A program made the translations under genes and the position numbers. The notes under the pieces are model-generated. The model saw only the letters and a program-made list of their open reading frames with translations, had not been told where the DNA came from and made no database searches. From the NCBI RefSeq assembly GCF_042658845.1, contig NZ_JBHSRI010000022.1, positions 1 through 39,775 on the forward strand: a DNA stretch of 39,775 nucleotides, given 5' to 3'. The DNA comes from Paenisporosarcina macmurdoensis (GTDB lineage: Bacteria > Bacillota > Bacilli > Bacillales_A > Planococcaceae). Every line of letters begins with the position of its first letter. Within the stretch, counting starts at the first letter, position 1. Shown piece by piece: positions 1-7,415 of this stretch.

Positions 1-124
1 ACTTTTTGATTACGTTAATTGGTACAACAATAGCCGTTCGCATAGCTCTTTAAGCTATTTAAGTCCGGTAGCTTATAGAAACTTAGCCCTTAAAAAAATT
101 GTATGATTTAGTGTTGACTATCCA
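1..124. repeat. Left copy of 124-bp inverted end repeat (probable IS end)
   Basis: Bases 1-124 are the exact reverse complement of 39651-39774. Identity stops at 124/125, so the edge GTTGACTATCC(A) is probably the outer end of an element that continues to the left of the window. No transposase lies inside the window, so the family cannot be named. The most likely reading is an insertion sequence at which assembly of this contig stopped. Confidence 0.75.
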
Positions 125-159
125 AATTTTGTTGCAAAGGTTTGTACTTTTATTATGCA

Positions 160-729
160 TTACATACCCCATATTCTTTGAACGTTCAGTAATTCCTGTT
201 CATTGAATTCCATTCTATAAATATCAGGTTTTGATGTGCTATGTAAAAAATTCAAGTCATAGATGTTATCGAAATATCCCATCATCAGGGTCATAATTGC
301 CCCGTGAGTTCCTATCACTACTTTTTTATTTCTCATAGTATCTAATAGGTCTTTTAAAACTTTTATAGCTCTTTTTTGACAATCAGCATTTGATTCTCCT
401 CCCTCTAAGGAAAAATTTGAATCGAAAAACGACTTTTCCAAAATCTGAACCAATTCCTTATCAGCTAATCTTTTGTTTTCAGAAGAAAATATCCTCTCTT
501 TTAAATCCTCATAGACTAAAACTTCTTTCCCTATTTGTTGAGCTATCTTTTCGATAGTCAATATTGAACGTATGTATGGGCTTGAAACAACTGCATCGAT
601 TTTTTCAGCTTTCAATATGTCAGTTACTCGTTGAGCATCTAAATACCCTTTTTCGGTTAATCCTCTTGTTCTATCATTTCCTTCTTTTGGAGACTCACCG
701 TGTCTCACCATATAAGCAACTGTACTCAA
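160..729 (-). CDS. Histidine phosphatase family protein (phosphoglycerate mutase-like)
   Basis: The protein is about 189 residues and has the catalytic RHG signature near its N-terminus (MVRHGESP, with the nucleophilic His). A second conserved histidine lies in the late IGTHGAIM segment, where it completes the phosphate pocket of this superfamily. These enzymes remove or transfer phosphate through a phospho-histidine. The substrate cannot be told from sequence and could be a sugar phosphate, a nucleotide or a protein. The start is placed at TTG 729 because a run of seven G (736-742) sits 6 bp upstream as ribosome binding site; a TTG at 744 would place that G run inside the gene. It is monocistronic, with the IS-like end just downstream. 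The family assignment is firm; the substrate is unknown. Confidence 0.88.
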   Translation of the reverse strand: MSTVAYMVRHGESPKEGNDRTRGLTEKGYLDAQRVTDILKAEKIDAVVSSPYIRSILTIEKIAQQIGKEVLVYEDLKERIFSSENKRLADKELVQILEKSFFDSNFSLEGGESNADCQKRAIKVLKDLLDTMRNKKVVIGTHGAIMTLMMGYFDNIYDLNFLHSTSKPDIYRMEFNEQELLNVQRIWGM

Positions 730-778
730 TATATTCCCCCCCAATATTATTTAATATCTTTAAATCTTACCATCTTTT

Positions 779-1201
779 TTAGATAGAGGATTTTAAAGCA
801 TCTTCATCACCTGGCCAAGTAATTTCCACTGTATTTCCAGCTGGGTCTTTGACCGGATAGCTCCAATATCCAATCCAGACAGGGTGCTGGTGGAAGGATT
901 CTACCTTAGCCTTTTGTAATCGTTCAACGACTTTCTTATACGCATGCTCTTCACATTCAATCGACCAGCTAGGTACCGGAAGTTCACCGCCTTGCCAGCC
1001 TGGCTGGGTCGCCCAACCTTCATGAACAGGAAGGTTTTCGGTAATCTGTGAAAAAGAAACTTGCAGCTGATCACATTGATACGCAACAGAAGCATGGTCT
1101 TCAAAATAGATTTCATGTAACTGAATCAACTCACTGTAAAATGTTCGTACCTTATTCAATTCATTACAATAGAAGTAAATAAAACGCAGGCTCGATTTCA
1201 A
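779..1201 (-). CDS. VOC (glyoxalase/bleomycin-resistance fold) family protein
   Basis: A small soluble protein of about 140 residues with the vicinal-oxygen-chelate pattern: an N-terminal strand followed by NKVRTFYSE, and the C-terminal signature KDPAGNTVEITWPGDE, which holds the usual metal-ligand glutamate. Family members are metal-dependent isomerases, dioxygenases or drug-binding proteins; nothing here fixes the substrate. TTG 1201 is preferred as start because AGAGGTG lies 6 bp upstream; an in-frame GTG at 1234 would add 11 residues but has no good site before it. It is transcribed towards the phosphatase gene with a 49-bp gap and may be co-transcribed with it. Confidence 0.82.
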   Translation of the reverse strand: MKSSLRFIYFYCNELNKVRTFYSELIQLHEIYFEDHASVAYQCDQLQVSFSQITENLPVHEGWATQPGWQGGELPVPSWSIECEEHAYKKVVERLQKAKVESFHQHPVWIGYWSYPVKDPAGNTVEITWPGDEDALKSSI

Positions 1202-1385
1202 TACGCTCACCTCTTTACTTAATGGTATCGCCACTATTCGTACTTATCTATATCTAATAATTTCTTAAGATTTGCAAATGTATAAGAGGGTCAATAATGG
1301 TTTCATTTAAGTTTCTAAATTGCATTTTTGCTAGTCCCTAGTGTTTGAGTTTCTTTTTAACATTTTTGTTAACCTAAACTGTCTC

Positions 1386-1432
1386 GTTACCCGCCCATGC
1401 ATCGCAAAATCGGCGCTGCACCACAGAGGATG
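1386..1432 (+). repeat. Dispersed intergenic repeat, extended form (copy 1 of 3)
   Basis: This stretch (TTACCCGCCCATGCATCGC, then a GGCGCTGCACCACAGAGG core) closely resembles 4300-4360 and 30854-30905. It lies directly before an oxidoreductase gene remnant. The three copies share the order CCCGTTAG-like, CCATGCATCGCAA, GCGCTGCA, CACAGAGGATGAA with scattered mismatches. Confidence 0.6.
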
Positions 1433-1449
1433 AATATAAGTCAGGATGA

Positions 1450-1593
1450 TTCATTTATATTGCTAGTCCTAATTCATTTCACACAGAACAAGCTATTTTA
1501 TTTTCACAAAATGGCAAACATGTATTATGTGAAAAACCATTGGCTGCAAATTCAGTCGAAATAACCAAGATGATTCAAACTGCAAAAACGTGA
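1450..1593 (+). pseudogene. Remnant of a Gfo/Idh/MocA-family NAD(P)-dependent oxidoreductase
   Basis: Reading the plus strand in the frame of base 1450 gives 47 codons. They contain IASPNSFHTEQAI followed by NGKHVLCEKPLAAN, the diagnostic EKPLA hinge of Gfo/Idh/MocA dehydrogenases, then EITKMIQTAK and a TGA at 1591-1593. Family members run to about 330-390 residues and this motif falls near residues 75-120, so only a short internal piece survives. There is no start codon and no Rossmann fold upstream. It lies in the gap between two minus-strand genes; nothing else recognisable is present from 1235 to 1704 apart from the repeat at 1386-1432. Confidence 0.8.
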
Positions 1594-1704
1594 TGATCAC
1601 TCTGCAAGAGTCGATTCACCGCTGAATCTACTGTCAATGTTACAAAACTCAGGAGTTAATGAACACCTTATATTTACAATGTTTTGTGAGGATCATTTTC
1701 TTTG

Positions 1705-2055
1705 TTATGGCAATCCGAACTCACCACGGACAGTTCGACTCACATCGATCACCTTAGTCATTTGATAATATAACTTTTCAATCAGTTCATCATTATCAAC
1801 TCTCTCCAAAACCTGACTATGGTGAACCTTATTATGATAACGGTTAATTTCTAACATAAGTACTTCGCTTTCACGTAGTTCAACTGCCGAAACCATTCCT
1901 GAACAACCATACTCGGGCTGTATAGATGCAGCAGTAAATGTTTCGCTTTCGATCGCACCATATTCTTTGTAAATACGTTCAGCTTCTAGATTAATTTTTA
2001 AAAATTGTTCTTTATTTTCTTCCGGTACTGGATAAAGATAAATTTCTATATACAT
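1705..2055 (-). CDS. DUF1428-like small protein
   Basis: 116 residues, close to the usual DUF1428 length of about 117. The N-terminus (MYIEIYLYPVPEENKEQF, then RIYKEYGA) has the family layout of a first beta strand, a VP-N-K turn and a helix ending in EYGA. The end (RTVRGEFGLP) corresponds to the family's terminal GGFE-L. The fold is a dimeric alpha/beta barrel, related to small monooxygenase-like proteins; no biochemical role is established. The middle is more divergent than usual. AAGGAG lies 8 bp before the ATG. It stands alone. Confidence 0.65.
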   Translation of the reverse strand: MYIEIYLYPVPEENKEQFLKINLEAERIYKEYGAIESETFTAASIQPEYGCSGMVSAVELRESEVLMLEINRYHNKVHHSQVLERVDNDELIEKLYYQMTKVIDVSRTVRGEFGLP

Positions 2056-2177
2056 GATTACTTCTCCTTAAGATTGAATTATTAACGTTATTGTCAGAGT
2101 CAAGAGTTACATGAATGTTGGGTTATTTGCGTTAAAACGTTACATAAGTACAACTGAGCCCAAATTCGGATATGAAT

Positions 2178-2196
2178 AACTAAAGCACCATTAGTT
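2178..2196. repeat. Dispersed palindromic intergenic repeat (copy)
   Basis: AACTAAAGCACCATTAGTT: two inverted AACTA/TAGTT arms around a C-rich centre. The same layout recurs at 2646-2664, 3067-3097 and 3661-3687. It lies just past the stop of the following minus-strand lipoprotein gene. Confidence 0.5.
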
Positions 2197-2211
2197 AAAG
2201 AAGAGAATAAT

Positions 2212-2607
2212 TTAACTTTCAACAAAAAGTTTATCTATTCGTTCCACTATTTGATTGTTGGATCTATAGTAATAATCACCAATTTCAGATGTGTCAAAAA
2301 AGATTTTTACATCATTTTCTTCAAATAGTTTTACTGAATATAAATAACCAACTCTGCCTTCTTGGTTTTCATCAGGTTCAAAAATAATGTCCTTGATGCT
2401 ATCTATCCAATCGTCAATAATCTCTAAATCTGTAATAGTCTTTAGTTCTCCACCACCTTGTCTAATTTCAATTTTTGTCACATCAGAAAGATTATCAGGA
2501 TATATTTCTTGGAATGTCATTGGCTTAAGTGAGTCCTCTGATTGACATCCTACTAAATAAAACAAGGTTATAAATAAAATAATAGATCTAAAATTGTTTA
2601 ATATCAT
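2212..2607 (-). CDS. Putative lipoprotein of unknown function
   Basis: About 131 residues. A hydrophobic N-terminal segment ends in the lipobox LVGC followed by QSEDS, so the mature protein should be diacylglyceryl-anchored on the outer face of the membrane. The rest is acidic and beta-rich in appearance (for example VTKIEIRQGGGELKTI), and no catalytic motif was seen. The ATG at 2607 is chosen over 2625 because GGAGG lies 7 bp upstream of it; the upstream codons are the ribosome binding site itself. I do not recognise the family. Confidence 0.72.
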   Translation of the reverse strand: MILNNFRSIILFITLFYLVGCQSEDSLKPMTFQEIYPDNLSDVTKIEIRQGGGELKTITDLEIIDDWIDSIKDIIFEPDENQEGRVGYLYSVKLFEENDVKIFFDTSEIGDYYYRSNNQIVERIDKLFVES

Positions 2608-2645
2608 TCCTTCCCCTCCACACATACCAATTTTAATCCTTGTAC

Positions 2646-2664
2646 AACTATCGCCCCATTAGTT
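2646..2664. repeat. Dispersed palindromic intergenic repeat (copy)
   Basis: AACTATCGCCCCATTAGTT, with inverted AACTA/TAGTT arms, preceded by TTGTAC and followed by CAATAAG. It shares orientation and C-rich centre with the other copies in the first 4 kb. Confidence 0.55.
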
Positions 2665-2710
2665 CAATAAGTTCAACAAAAAAACCGTTAATCCTTCTTT
2701 CTATAACTTT

Positions 2711-2764
2711 AACACCTAAAAAAAAAACGCCTAAAACCTATATATATCAAGGATTTTAGGTGTT
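2711..2764 (-). terminator. Rho-independent terminator, minus strand
   Basis: On the minus strand CACCTAAAATCC pairs imperfectly with GGTTTTAGGCG across an A/T-rich loop and is followed by a run of ten T. The nearest upstream minus-strand gene is the lipoprotein at 3102-3602, about 340 bp away. Confidence 0.55.
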
Positions 2765-2879
2765 ACTTAGGTAAACAGTATAAACACATAATCGGGTCAA
2801 AAACATTATGAGTACGCTCAGTTATTGAATATTGATGTTAATCGATAAAAAGCTAAAGCCACACTTGTGGATTCTTAAT

Positions 2880-2924
2880 GAAGGCAGCCGAGAGCTGCGC
2901 TGGACAGCTTCCCTCGGCGCCTTC
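2880..2924. other. Strong GC-rich hairpin in decayed intergenic DNA
   Basis: GAAGGC-(A)-GCCGAG-AGCTG, loop CGCTGGA, CAGCT-(TCC)-CTCGGC-GCCTTC: 17 pairs with one single-base and one three-base bulge. It is much richer in G+C than the surrounding DNA and no T run follows it, so it is not an ordinary terminator. It could be the end of an old mobile element or a structured RNA. The rest of 2665-3101 shows no gene. Confidence 0.5.
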
Positions 2925-3066
2925 TTCACGTAGTGTGCAAACACAAAGCGCCAAGGAAAGACGAAAGGAACAATCACGACTATCATATCCCGTTACCATT
3001 ACCCTGAAAGAGGAATTATTCGCTTTAATTATTCCATAAAAATAGCTTCCCGATTAAGGCAGCCGG

Positions 3067-3097
3067 TTCTTCTACTCAACCACCCGTTAGTGAAGAA
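3067..3097. repeat. Dispersed palindromic intergenic repeat (copy)
   Basis: TTCTTC-T-ACT, a CCACCCGTT centre, then AGT-GAAGAA: inverted arms around the C-rich core of this repeat family. It directly abuts the stop codon of the lipoprotein gene that ends at 3102 and may act as its 3' hairpin. Confidence 0.5.
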
Positions 3098-3101
3098 GAA
3101 A

Positions 3102-3602
3102 TTAGTCAATTTCCTCTATTTTATAAACTGGAATTTCAATTTTGCTTTCTATCACTTTTTCTGAATCCAAAGAAAAATTAGCAGTTGCTTCAAATTTATA
3201 AGTGCCTGACTCCAACTTTAATCGCTCAATCCCATTTAAATCAACTCTGAGGGGTTCATTTTGAATCAGTGTTGTTGTTAACAATGGTAAAGTCATAGAT
3301 TCCATAAATTCAAAATCACCGTCTTGTTGATAAATGTTGAAGAAAAAAACACTTCCACCGTGATAGATATCTTTTTCAGACTCTTCTCCCATATATGTAA
3401 TCGTGGCATAAATCTTAGGTTCTTTATGGCTTTTTTTGACATTTATTGATACTTTAAAATCATCCACAGTCTTTGATTCATTGATAATTTTTGGCTTATC
3501 ACTTACATTCTCATCACCGTTATTATTACTTGTCACACAACCAGACAGTCCAAAAACCAAAACAAGAAAACAAATTGCATAAGAAATAGACCCATTCCTC
3601 AT
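3102..3602 (-). CDS. Putative lipoprotein of unknown function
   Basis: 166 residues. A signal peptide (about residues 5-21) ends in lipobox GLSGC at Cys22, then a Ser/Asn/Asp-rich linker of about 20 residues. The remaining 120 residues alternate hydrophobic and polar positions as in an immunoglobulin-like beta sandwich (FKVSINVKKSHKEPKIYATI, later TYKFEATANFSL). This suggests a surface-exposed binding or structural domain, which is an inference from pattern only. AAAGGAGGAAG lies 6-7 bp before the ATG. It is monocistronic, flanked on both sides by copies of the palindromic repeat. Confidence 0.72.
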   Translation of the reverse strand: MRNGSISYAICFLVLVFGLSGCVTSNNNGDENVSDKPKIINESKTVDDFKVSINVKKSHKEPKIYATITYMGEESEKDIYHGGSVFFFNIYQQDGDFEFMESMTLPLLTTTLIQNEPLRVDLNGIERLKLESGTYKFEATANFSLDSEKVIESKIEIPVYKIEEID

Positions 3603-3660
3603 CTACACTTCCTCCTTTAAAGCATTAGACTTGAATCCTAACAAAAATGTTTCGTTCTTA

Positions 3661-3687
3661 TTCAACTTGCCTGCCCTGTTAGTTGAA
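3661..3687. repeat. Dispersed palindromic intergenic repeat (copy)
   Basis: TTCAACT, centre TGCCTGCCCTGTT, AGTTGAA: perfect 7-bp arms with the same C-rich centre and orientation as the other copies. It lies in the gap between the lipoprotein start and the HIT gene end. Confidence 0.55.
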
Positions 3688-3746
3688 GATCAGTTACTGT
3701 GTTGTTTGAACTAATAGTAGCCAATAGTCTTTATATTTTAGGGATT

Positions 3747-4235
3747 CTAATTATTAGTTTCAAACCACGTTCTTAACTGTTCAGAGTAATAAATCCGTTC
3801 TTTAGGAGAACTTAAATGCCCATCCATTTTATAAAGATTATCATCTTTATAACGTGGATACACGTGAAGATGATAGTGCCAAACATCCTGGCTTCCACCA
3901 GGCTCATTATGTTGTCGAGTTGAAATTCCATCGCATTGGTAACATTCCTTTAATGCATGGGCTACCTTCTGAGACAATTCGTGAATTTTAGTAGCTATAT
4001 CAATAGGTAAGTCAAAAATATTTTCATAATGCTGGTTTGGAATTATTATGACGTGCGCTTTATTATTCTCCCACCATAAAGTGGCAATTAACGCAGTTAC
4101 ATAATCATCTTTATATACTATATCTTGTTGCTTAGATTGAACTAGCTTGTTTCCTTCATCCTCTACACCTTTTACAACAAGACAAAATGGACAAACATAA
4201 TCTGAAGGAATATGCAGATATATTGAATCATTCAA
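3747..4235 (-). CDS. HIT family nucleotide hydrolase/transferase
   Basis: 162 residues with the histidine-triad signature H120-Y-H122-L-H124-V, the nucleotide-phosphate site of HIT proteins, in which the middle His forms a nucleotidyl intermediate. The N-terminal C15PFC18 pair resembles the first half of the zinc site seen in Hint/GalT-like members. The middle HVIIIPNQHYENIFDLP is the conserved loop-helix of the fold. Likely substrates are AMP-linked compounds such as AMP-amides or Ap4A. It is longer than the minimal Hint (about 115-140). AGAGGTGAG lies upstream of the ATG at a slightly long spacing. It stands alone. Confidence 0.9.
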   Translation of the reverse strand: MNDSIYLHIPSDYVCPFCLVVKGVEDEGNKLVQSKQQDIVYKDDYVTALIATLWWENNKAHVIIIPNQHYENIFDLPIDIATKIHELSQKVAHALKECYQCDGISTRQHNEPGGSQDVWHYHLHVYPRYKDDNLYKMDGHLSSPKERIYYSEQLRTWFETNN

Positions 4236-4299
4236 AGTAACTCACCTCTAGATTTCCATTAATTTTATGGTACTTATTTAGCTTCCCTTTTAAATTCCG

Positions 4300-4360
4300 C
4301 TAACCAGCCCATTAGCCATCCATGCATCGCAATTCTAGCGCTGCAACAAAGAGGATGAAA
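4300..4360 (+). repeat. Dispersed intergenic repeat, extended form (copy 2 of 3)
   Basis: CTAACCAGCCCATTAG followed by CCATCCATGCATCGCAA, GCGCTGCAACA and AAGAGGATGAAA. This matches 1386-1432 and, more loosely, 30854-30905. The first 16 bases are the palindromic core seen in the short copies. Confidence 0.6.
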
Positions 4361-4448
4361 ACTTTGATTTTAATTTTCATGGGAGTTCAATAAGAATGAA
4401 GAGTCTTCTAAGCAACTCAACGATCTTCAAGTAATTTTATTTGCATTT

Positions 4449-4634
4449 TTAGTTCGTTTGTTCCTTCTTTGATTTTCTTATAAACAAACTTATAAAAATA
4501 AAAGAAGAACCAATGATAGACATTAATGAAAACACAGATTTAGACTCTAAATATCCTAATGGATAAATAACCGAAGCAAGTAATATTCCCAGACCGATAC
4601 CACCTATTGTGTATCCAAATTCATTTCTACTCAT
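4449..4634 (-). CDS. Small membrane protein, two predicted helices
   Basis: 61 residues with two hydrophobic segments (about residues 8-26 and 34-50) and a basic tail RKSKKEQTN, so both ends are probably cytoplasmic. ATG 4634 has GGAGG 6 bp upstream; a GTG at 4640 would overlap the spacer. It begins 18 bp after the upstream membrane-protein gene (4653-4988), so the two very likely form an operon. No family recognised. Confidence 0.65.
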   Translation of the reverse strand: MSRNEFGYTIGGIGLGILLASVIYPLGYLESKSVFSLMSIIGSSFIFISLFIRKSKKEQTN

Positions 4635-4652
4635 TCTCACCCTCCTTACAAA

Positions 4653-4988
4653 TTATCCGGTATATTGAAGAATTAACTGATATAATGCTATGCAAAGTCC
4701 TAAAATACTTGCTTTCATTTTAGATGAATGGTATCTTTCGCTGCGAAACAAGTAAAAGAAAACTAACATAAACCCCAACGGAAACCATAGCTGAAAGTCA
4801 CTTTCTTTCGTACTGTGGGAATATATTGGTGTAATGTAAGTACTCATCATAAAATAAATAAAAACCGTAAAACGACGTGTTTCTAATTGCTTGCTCCACC
4901 TTACTAAAAAGAAAATAATAATTATTGCGATAATCGTAATGTGTAAAGGGGGTAGCATAATAGCACCGTTCCCAAATTTGAATTCCAT
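4653..4988 (-). CDS. Membrane protein of unknown function, about four helices
   Basis: 111 residues, mostly hydrophobic, with likely membrane segments at about 12-31, 41-58, 67-82 and 92-109, separated by short basic loops (RWSKQLETRR and RSERYHSSK). AAGGAGGGCG is 8 bp before the ATG. It is the first gene of a probable two-gene operon with the 61-residue membrane protein. I do not recognise the family and nothing indicates transport or enzymatic function. Confidence 0.62.
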   Translation of the reverse strand: MEFKFGNGAIMLPPLHITIIAIIIIFFLVRWSKQLETRRFTVFIYFMMSTYITPIYSHSTKESDFQLWFPLGFMLVFFYLFRSERYHSSKMKASILGLCIALYQLILQYTG

Positions 4989-5315
4989 TCAGTTAACGCC
5001 CTCCTTTTTTATAATGTATCATCATTTATGGTAATATTCGGCACACTTATATTTGAAATCATACTTCCACAGTAGATATCATTTTCACTCACCATCCCAA
5101 CTAATTAGACGATTATTTCTTAATACAAGTTTCAGTAATTTTAACATAATTATCCACTTATCAACTCTACGGTTTTCTATTAATATGCTACCTTTTTGAA
5201 TTAAAAACATCCTATTGTAGTAATTTCGAGTTTCTCTATTTGGTTGCTTTGCCTTGTTGTATTACAATAGAAGAAACGTGTTTTGTACCATTGATAACGA
5301 AAGGTTGTTTTAGTC

Positions 5316-6233
5316 ATGAAACCATTTAACAATATTACTGATTTGATTGGAAATACTCCTGTCGTAAAGCTAAATAGAATCGTACCGGCCAACGCGGCTG
5401 ATGTTTATGTAAAGTTGGAGATGTTTAATCCGACAAAGAGTGTAAAAGACCGAGCTGCTAATAATATGATTAAAATGGCTGAAGAACAAGGGCTGATAAA
5501 TCCAGGCGATACAATTATTGAACCTACAAGTGGCAATACAGGAATCGGCCTTGCCATGGTGGCAGCTGCCAAAGGTTATAAGGCGATTCTCGTGCTTCCA
5601 GATAACGCCACACAAGAACGGATCAATCTCCTGAAAGCATTCGGTGCTGAAGTGGTGTTGACACCAAATGAAGAAAAAATGCCTGGAGCCATTCAAAAAG
5701 CATTAGAACTTAAAAATGAAATTCCAAACAGTTTTATCCCGCAACAATTTGAAAACACCGCTAATCCAGATATCCACCGGACTACAACTGCGTTAGAAAT
5801 TTTGGAACAAATGAACGGTGAACTGGATGCTTTCGTGGCAACAGCCGGAACTGGTGGAACCATCACTGGCACTGGGGAAACATTGAAAGAACATCTCCCT
5901 GGCTTGTATGTAGCTGTTGTGGAACCGAAAGGATCACCTGTTTTATCGGGAGGAAAACCAGGCAAACATAAACTGGTTGGCACAAGCCCTGGCTTTATTC
6001 CCGATATTTTGAATACAAAAGTGTACGATGAAATTATGCAAATCAGTGATGAAGATGCCATTGAGGTTTTCAAGAAATTGGCCCGTGAAGAAGGAGTTTT
6101 TGTTGGCCCTTCAGCTGGAGCTGCCGTTTATGCAGCTATTGAAATCGCCAAACGTTTAGGTAAAGGCAAAAAAGTGTTGTGTATTGCCCCAGATACAGGT
6201 GAACGTTATTTAAGTATGAATTTATTTGATTGA
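5316..6233 (+). CDS. cysK: Cysteine synthase (O-acetylserine sulfhydrylase), PLP-dependent
   Basis: 305 residues, the normal length of the family. Lys44 in NPTKSVKDRAA is the PLP Schiff-base lysine; S72GNTG binds the substrate carboxylate; GTGGTITGTG binds the cofactor phosphate; the end GERYLS is also typical. The enzyme makes L-cysteine from O-acetylserine and sulfide in the cytoplasm. A YtkP-type paralogue is a possible alternative, since Bacillales carry several cysteine synthase-like proteins. The start has only a weak GAAAGG site. No CymR-type box or T-box leader was recognised in the 320 bp upstream. It is the only plus-strand gene in the first 15 kb and ends at a bidirectional terminator. 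Confidence 0.9.
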   Translation: MKPFNNITDLIGNTPVVKLNRIVPANAADVYVKLEMFNPTKSVKDRAANNMIKMAEEQGLINPGDTIIEPTSGNTGIGLAMVAAAKGYKAILVLPDNATQERINLLKAFGAEVVLTPNEEKMPGAIQKALELKNEIPNSFIPQQFENTANPDIHRTTTALEILEQMNGELDAFVATAGTGGTITGTGETLKEHLPGLYVAVVEPKGSPVLSGGKPGKHKLVGTSPGFIPDILNTKVYDEIMQISDEDAIEVFKKLAREEGVFVGPSAGAAVYAAIEIAKRLGKGKKVLCIAPDTGERYLSMNLFD

Positions 6234-6295
6234 GGTATTTGACTGAAAAGCCTTAACCGAATTGATTGAGACATTAATTCTTATGAGGAAGTAAC

Positions 6296-6328
6296 AAAAG
6301 GCATCGGGTTAATAACCGATGCCTTTTT
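6296..6328. terminator. Bidirectional terminator
   Basis: AAAAGGCATCGG, loop GTTAATAA, CCGATGCCTTTTT: a perfect 12-bp stem between the convergent cysK and the 6327-6665 gene, with an A/T tract on each side. Confidence 0.85.
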
Positions 6329-6665
6329 ATTGTGTTTCAATTGTAGTTTTATTAACTGACGAGAATTTTATTATTCCCATCACTAAAAACACCATGCTAA
6401 TTGCCCATAAAACTCCTGCAATTCCGAGACTTAAAGATATTTCTTCCGACGCCATTAGATGGTTAACATTAAAATTAATTGCATTTAAGGCGTGACTGAT
6501 TGCCCAAGTAAAGAATATAAAATAACCTATCACGAATCCATATGCCATTCTAAAATGCTGTCGTTGTTTTGAGAACATTAATACCAATACTACAATAAAC
6601 GCGATGCCCATTATAATTGAAAACCCACCAATTAACATACCCATTGTTTCCTGCTCCATCGGCAT
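6327..6665 (-). CDS. Membrane protein of unknown function, three helices
   Basis: 112 residues with three clear hydrophobic segments (about 9-32, 38-61 and 77-101) and a short polar tail. A histidine pair lies in or near helix 2 (AISHALNAINFNVNHL). GGAGAG lies 9 bp before the ATG. It is convergent with cysK, sharing its terminator; the stop codon lies within the terminator T tract. No known family recognised, and the opposite orientation argues against a sulfur-related role. Confidence 0.62.
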   Translation of the reverse strand: MPMEQETMGMLIGGFSIIMGIAFIVVLVLMFSKQRQHFRMAYGFVIGYFIFFTWAISHALNAINFNVNHLMASEEISLSLGIAGVLWAISMVFLVMGIIKFSSVNKTTIETQ

Positions 6666-6733
6666 ATTTCTTCACTCTCCAAAGATTTCATTTTATTAAT
6701 ATTAACATAAAATGACAATTACGTAGTAATACT

Positions 6734-6771
6734 AAAGGGAGTTCAATTCATATACGAATTGAACTCCCTTT
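6734..6771. terminator. Terminator-like perfect hairpin
   Basis: AAAGGGAGTTCAATTC, loop ATATAC, GAATTGAACTCCCTTT: 16 perfect base pairs with a T-rich stretch on the plus side. It lies between two minus-strand genes and probably ends the 6841-7131 transcript. Confidence 0.75.
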
Positions 6772-6840
6772 TATTTAACTTTTTCAAATTTCATACTTAT
6801 TTACAGAACTTGTTATTTGACCATTACGTTGCTAATTTAA

Positions 6841-7131
6841 TTAAACCCCTTTTCCCTTGATAGCAAATTTAATATGTTCTTGCTTGATTAGTTCAGTAAA
6901 CTTCTTCTGCTCTTGATCATCATTAAGTAACATAGTAATGTTACTGGACTTTGCGATGTACCTTTTAACTTTTCTGCTATTCCAAATGATGTAGTTGTAT
7001 CGGTAATCTTTCTCTAAATTAGAAAACCATTTTTCCTGTTGCAGTTTTACTACATTTTTATCAAACTTGGATTTCGGGACAAAAAAGAACAAAAACGCCT
7101 CTCCTATCAATCCAAAGAAAAATTCTAGCAT
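6841..7131 (-). CDS. Small protein with N-terminal membrane segment, unknown function
   Basis: 96 residues. An aromatic hydrophobic start (MLEFFFGLIGEAFLFFFVP) is followed by a basic, Tyr/Trp-rich soluble part (NLEKDYRYNYIIWNSRKVKR). It looks like a membrane-anchored cytoplasmic protein. ATG 7131 is preferred because AGAGGTGGGAG lies just upstream; an earlier in-frame start at 7164 has no such site. It is monocistronic. No family recognised. Confidence 0.6.
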   Translation of the reverse strand: MLEFFFGLIGEAFLFFFVPKSKFDKNVVKLQQEKWFSNLEKDYRYNYIIWNSRKVKRYIAKSSNITMLLNDDQEQKKFTELIKQEHIKFAIKGKGV

Positions 7132-7325
7132 GTCTCCCACCTCTTTGTATAAATGACTGGTCAATTGAATTATTGTGATTTGAGATTAATTATACTATCT
7201 TTGTTAATCATCAAAGCCATGTAAGCTTTTATTAAAGTAGAAAAGTATTTTATTTACGATTACTTCTAGATGATGTTACGCATTCAGCTACAAGGCAATT
7301 TTACTGCTTCTATAGAATAAGAAAA

Positions 7326-7358
7326 CCATCCCTTGAAACTTGATTTCAATAGGGATGG
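7326..7358 (-). terminator. Terminator of the MFS transporter gene
   Basis: CCATCCCT-TGAAA, loop, TTTCA-AT-AGGGATGG; on the minus strand the stem is followed by TTTTCTTATT. It lies about 60 bp past the transporter stop. Confidence 0.75.
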
Positions 7359-7415
7359 CTTTATAAGGATTAATTGAATCAAAAGGTAACTTATTCTTCA
7401 ACAAGTACCAGTTGG

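Noticed and set aside
5205..5275. Imperfect inverted repeat CTATTGTA...TTACAATAG upstream of cysK, considered as a CymR site or attenuator
   Set aside because: The arms differ in spacing and the motif does not match the known CymR box; no T-box features are present.
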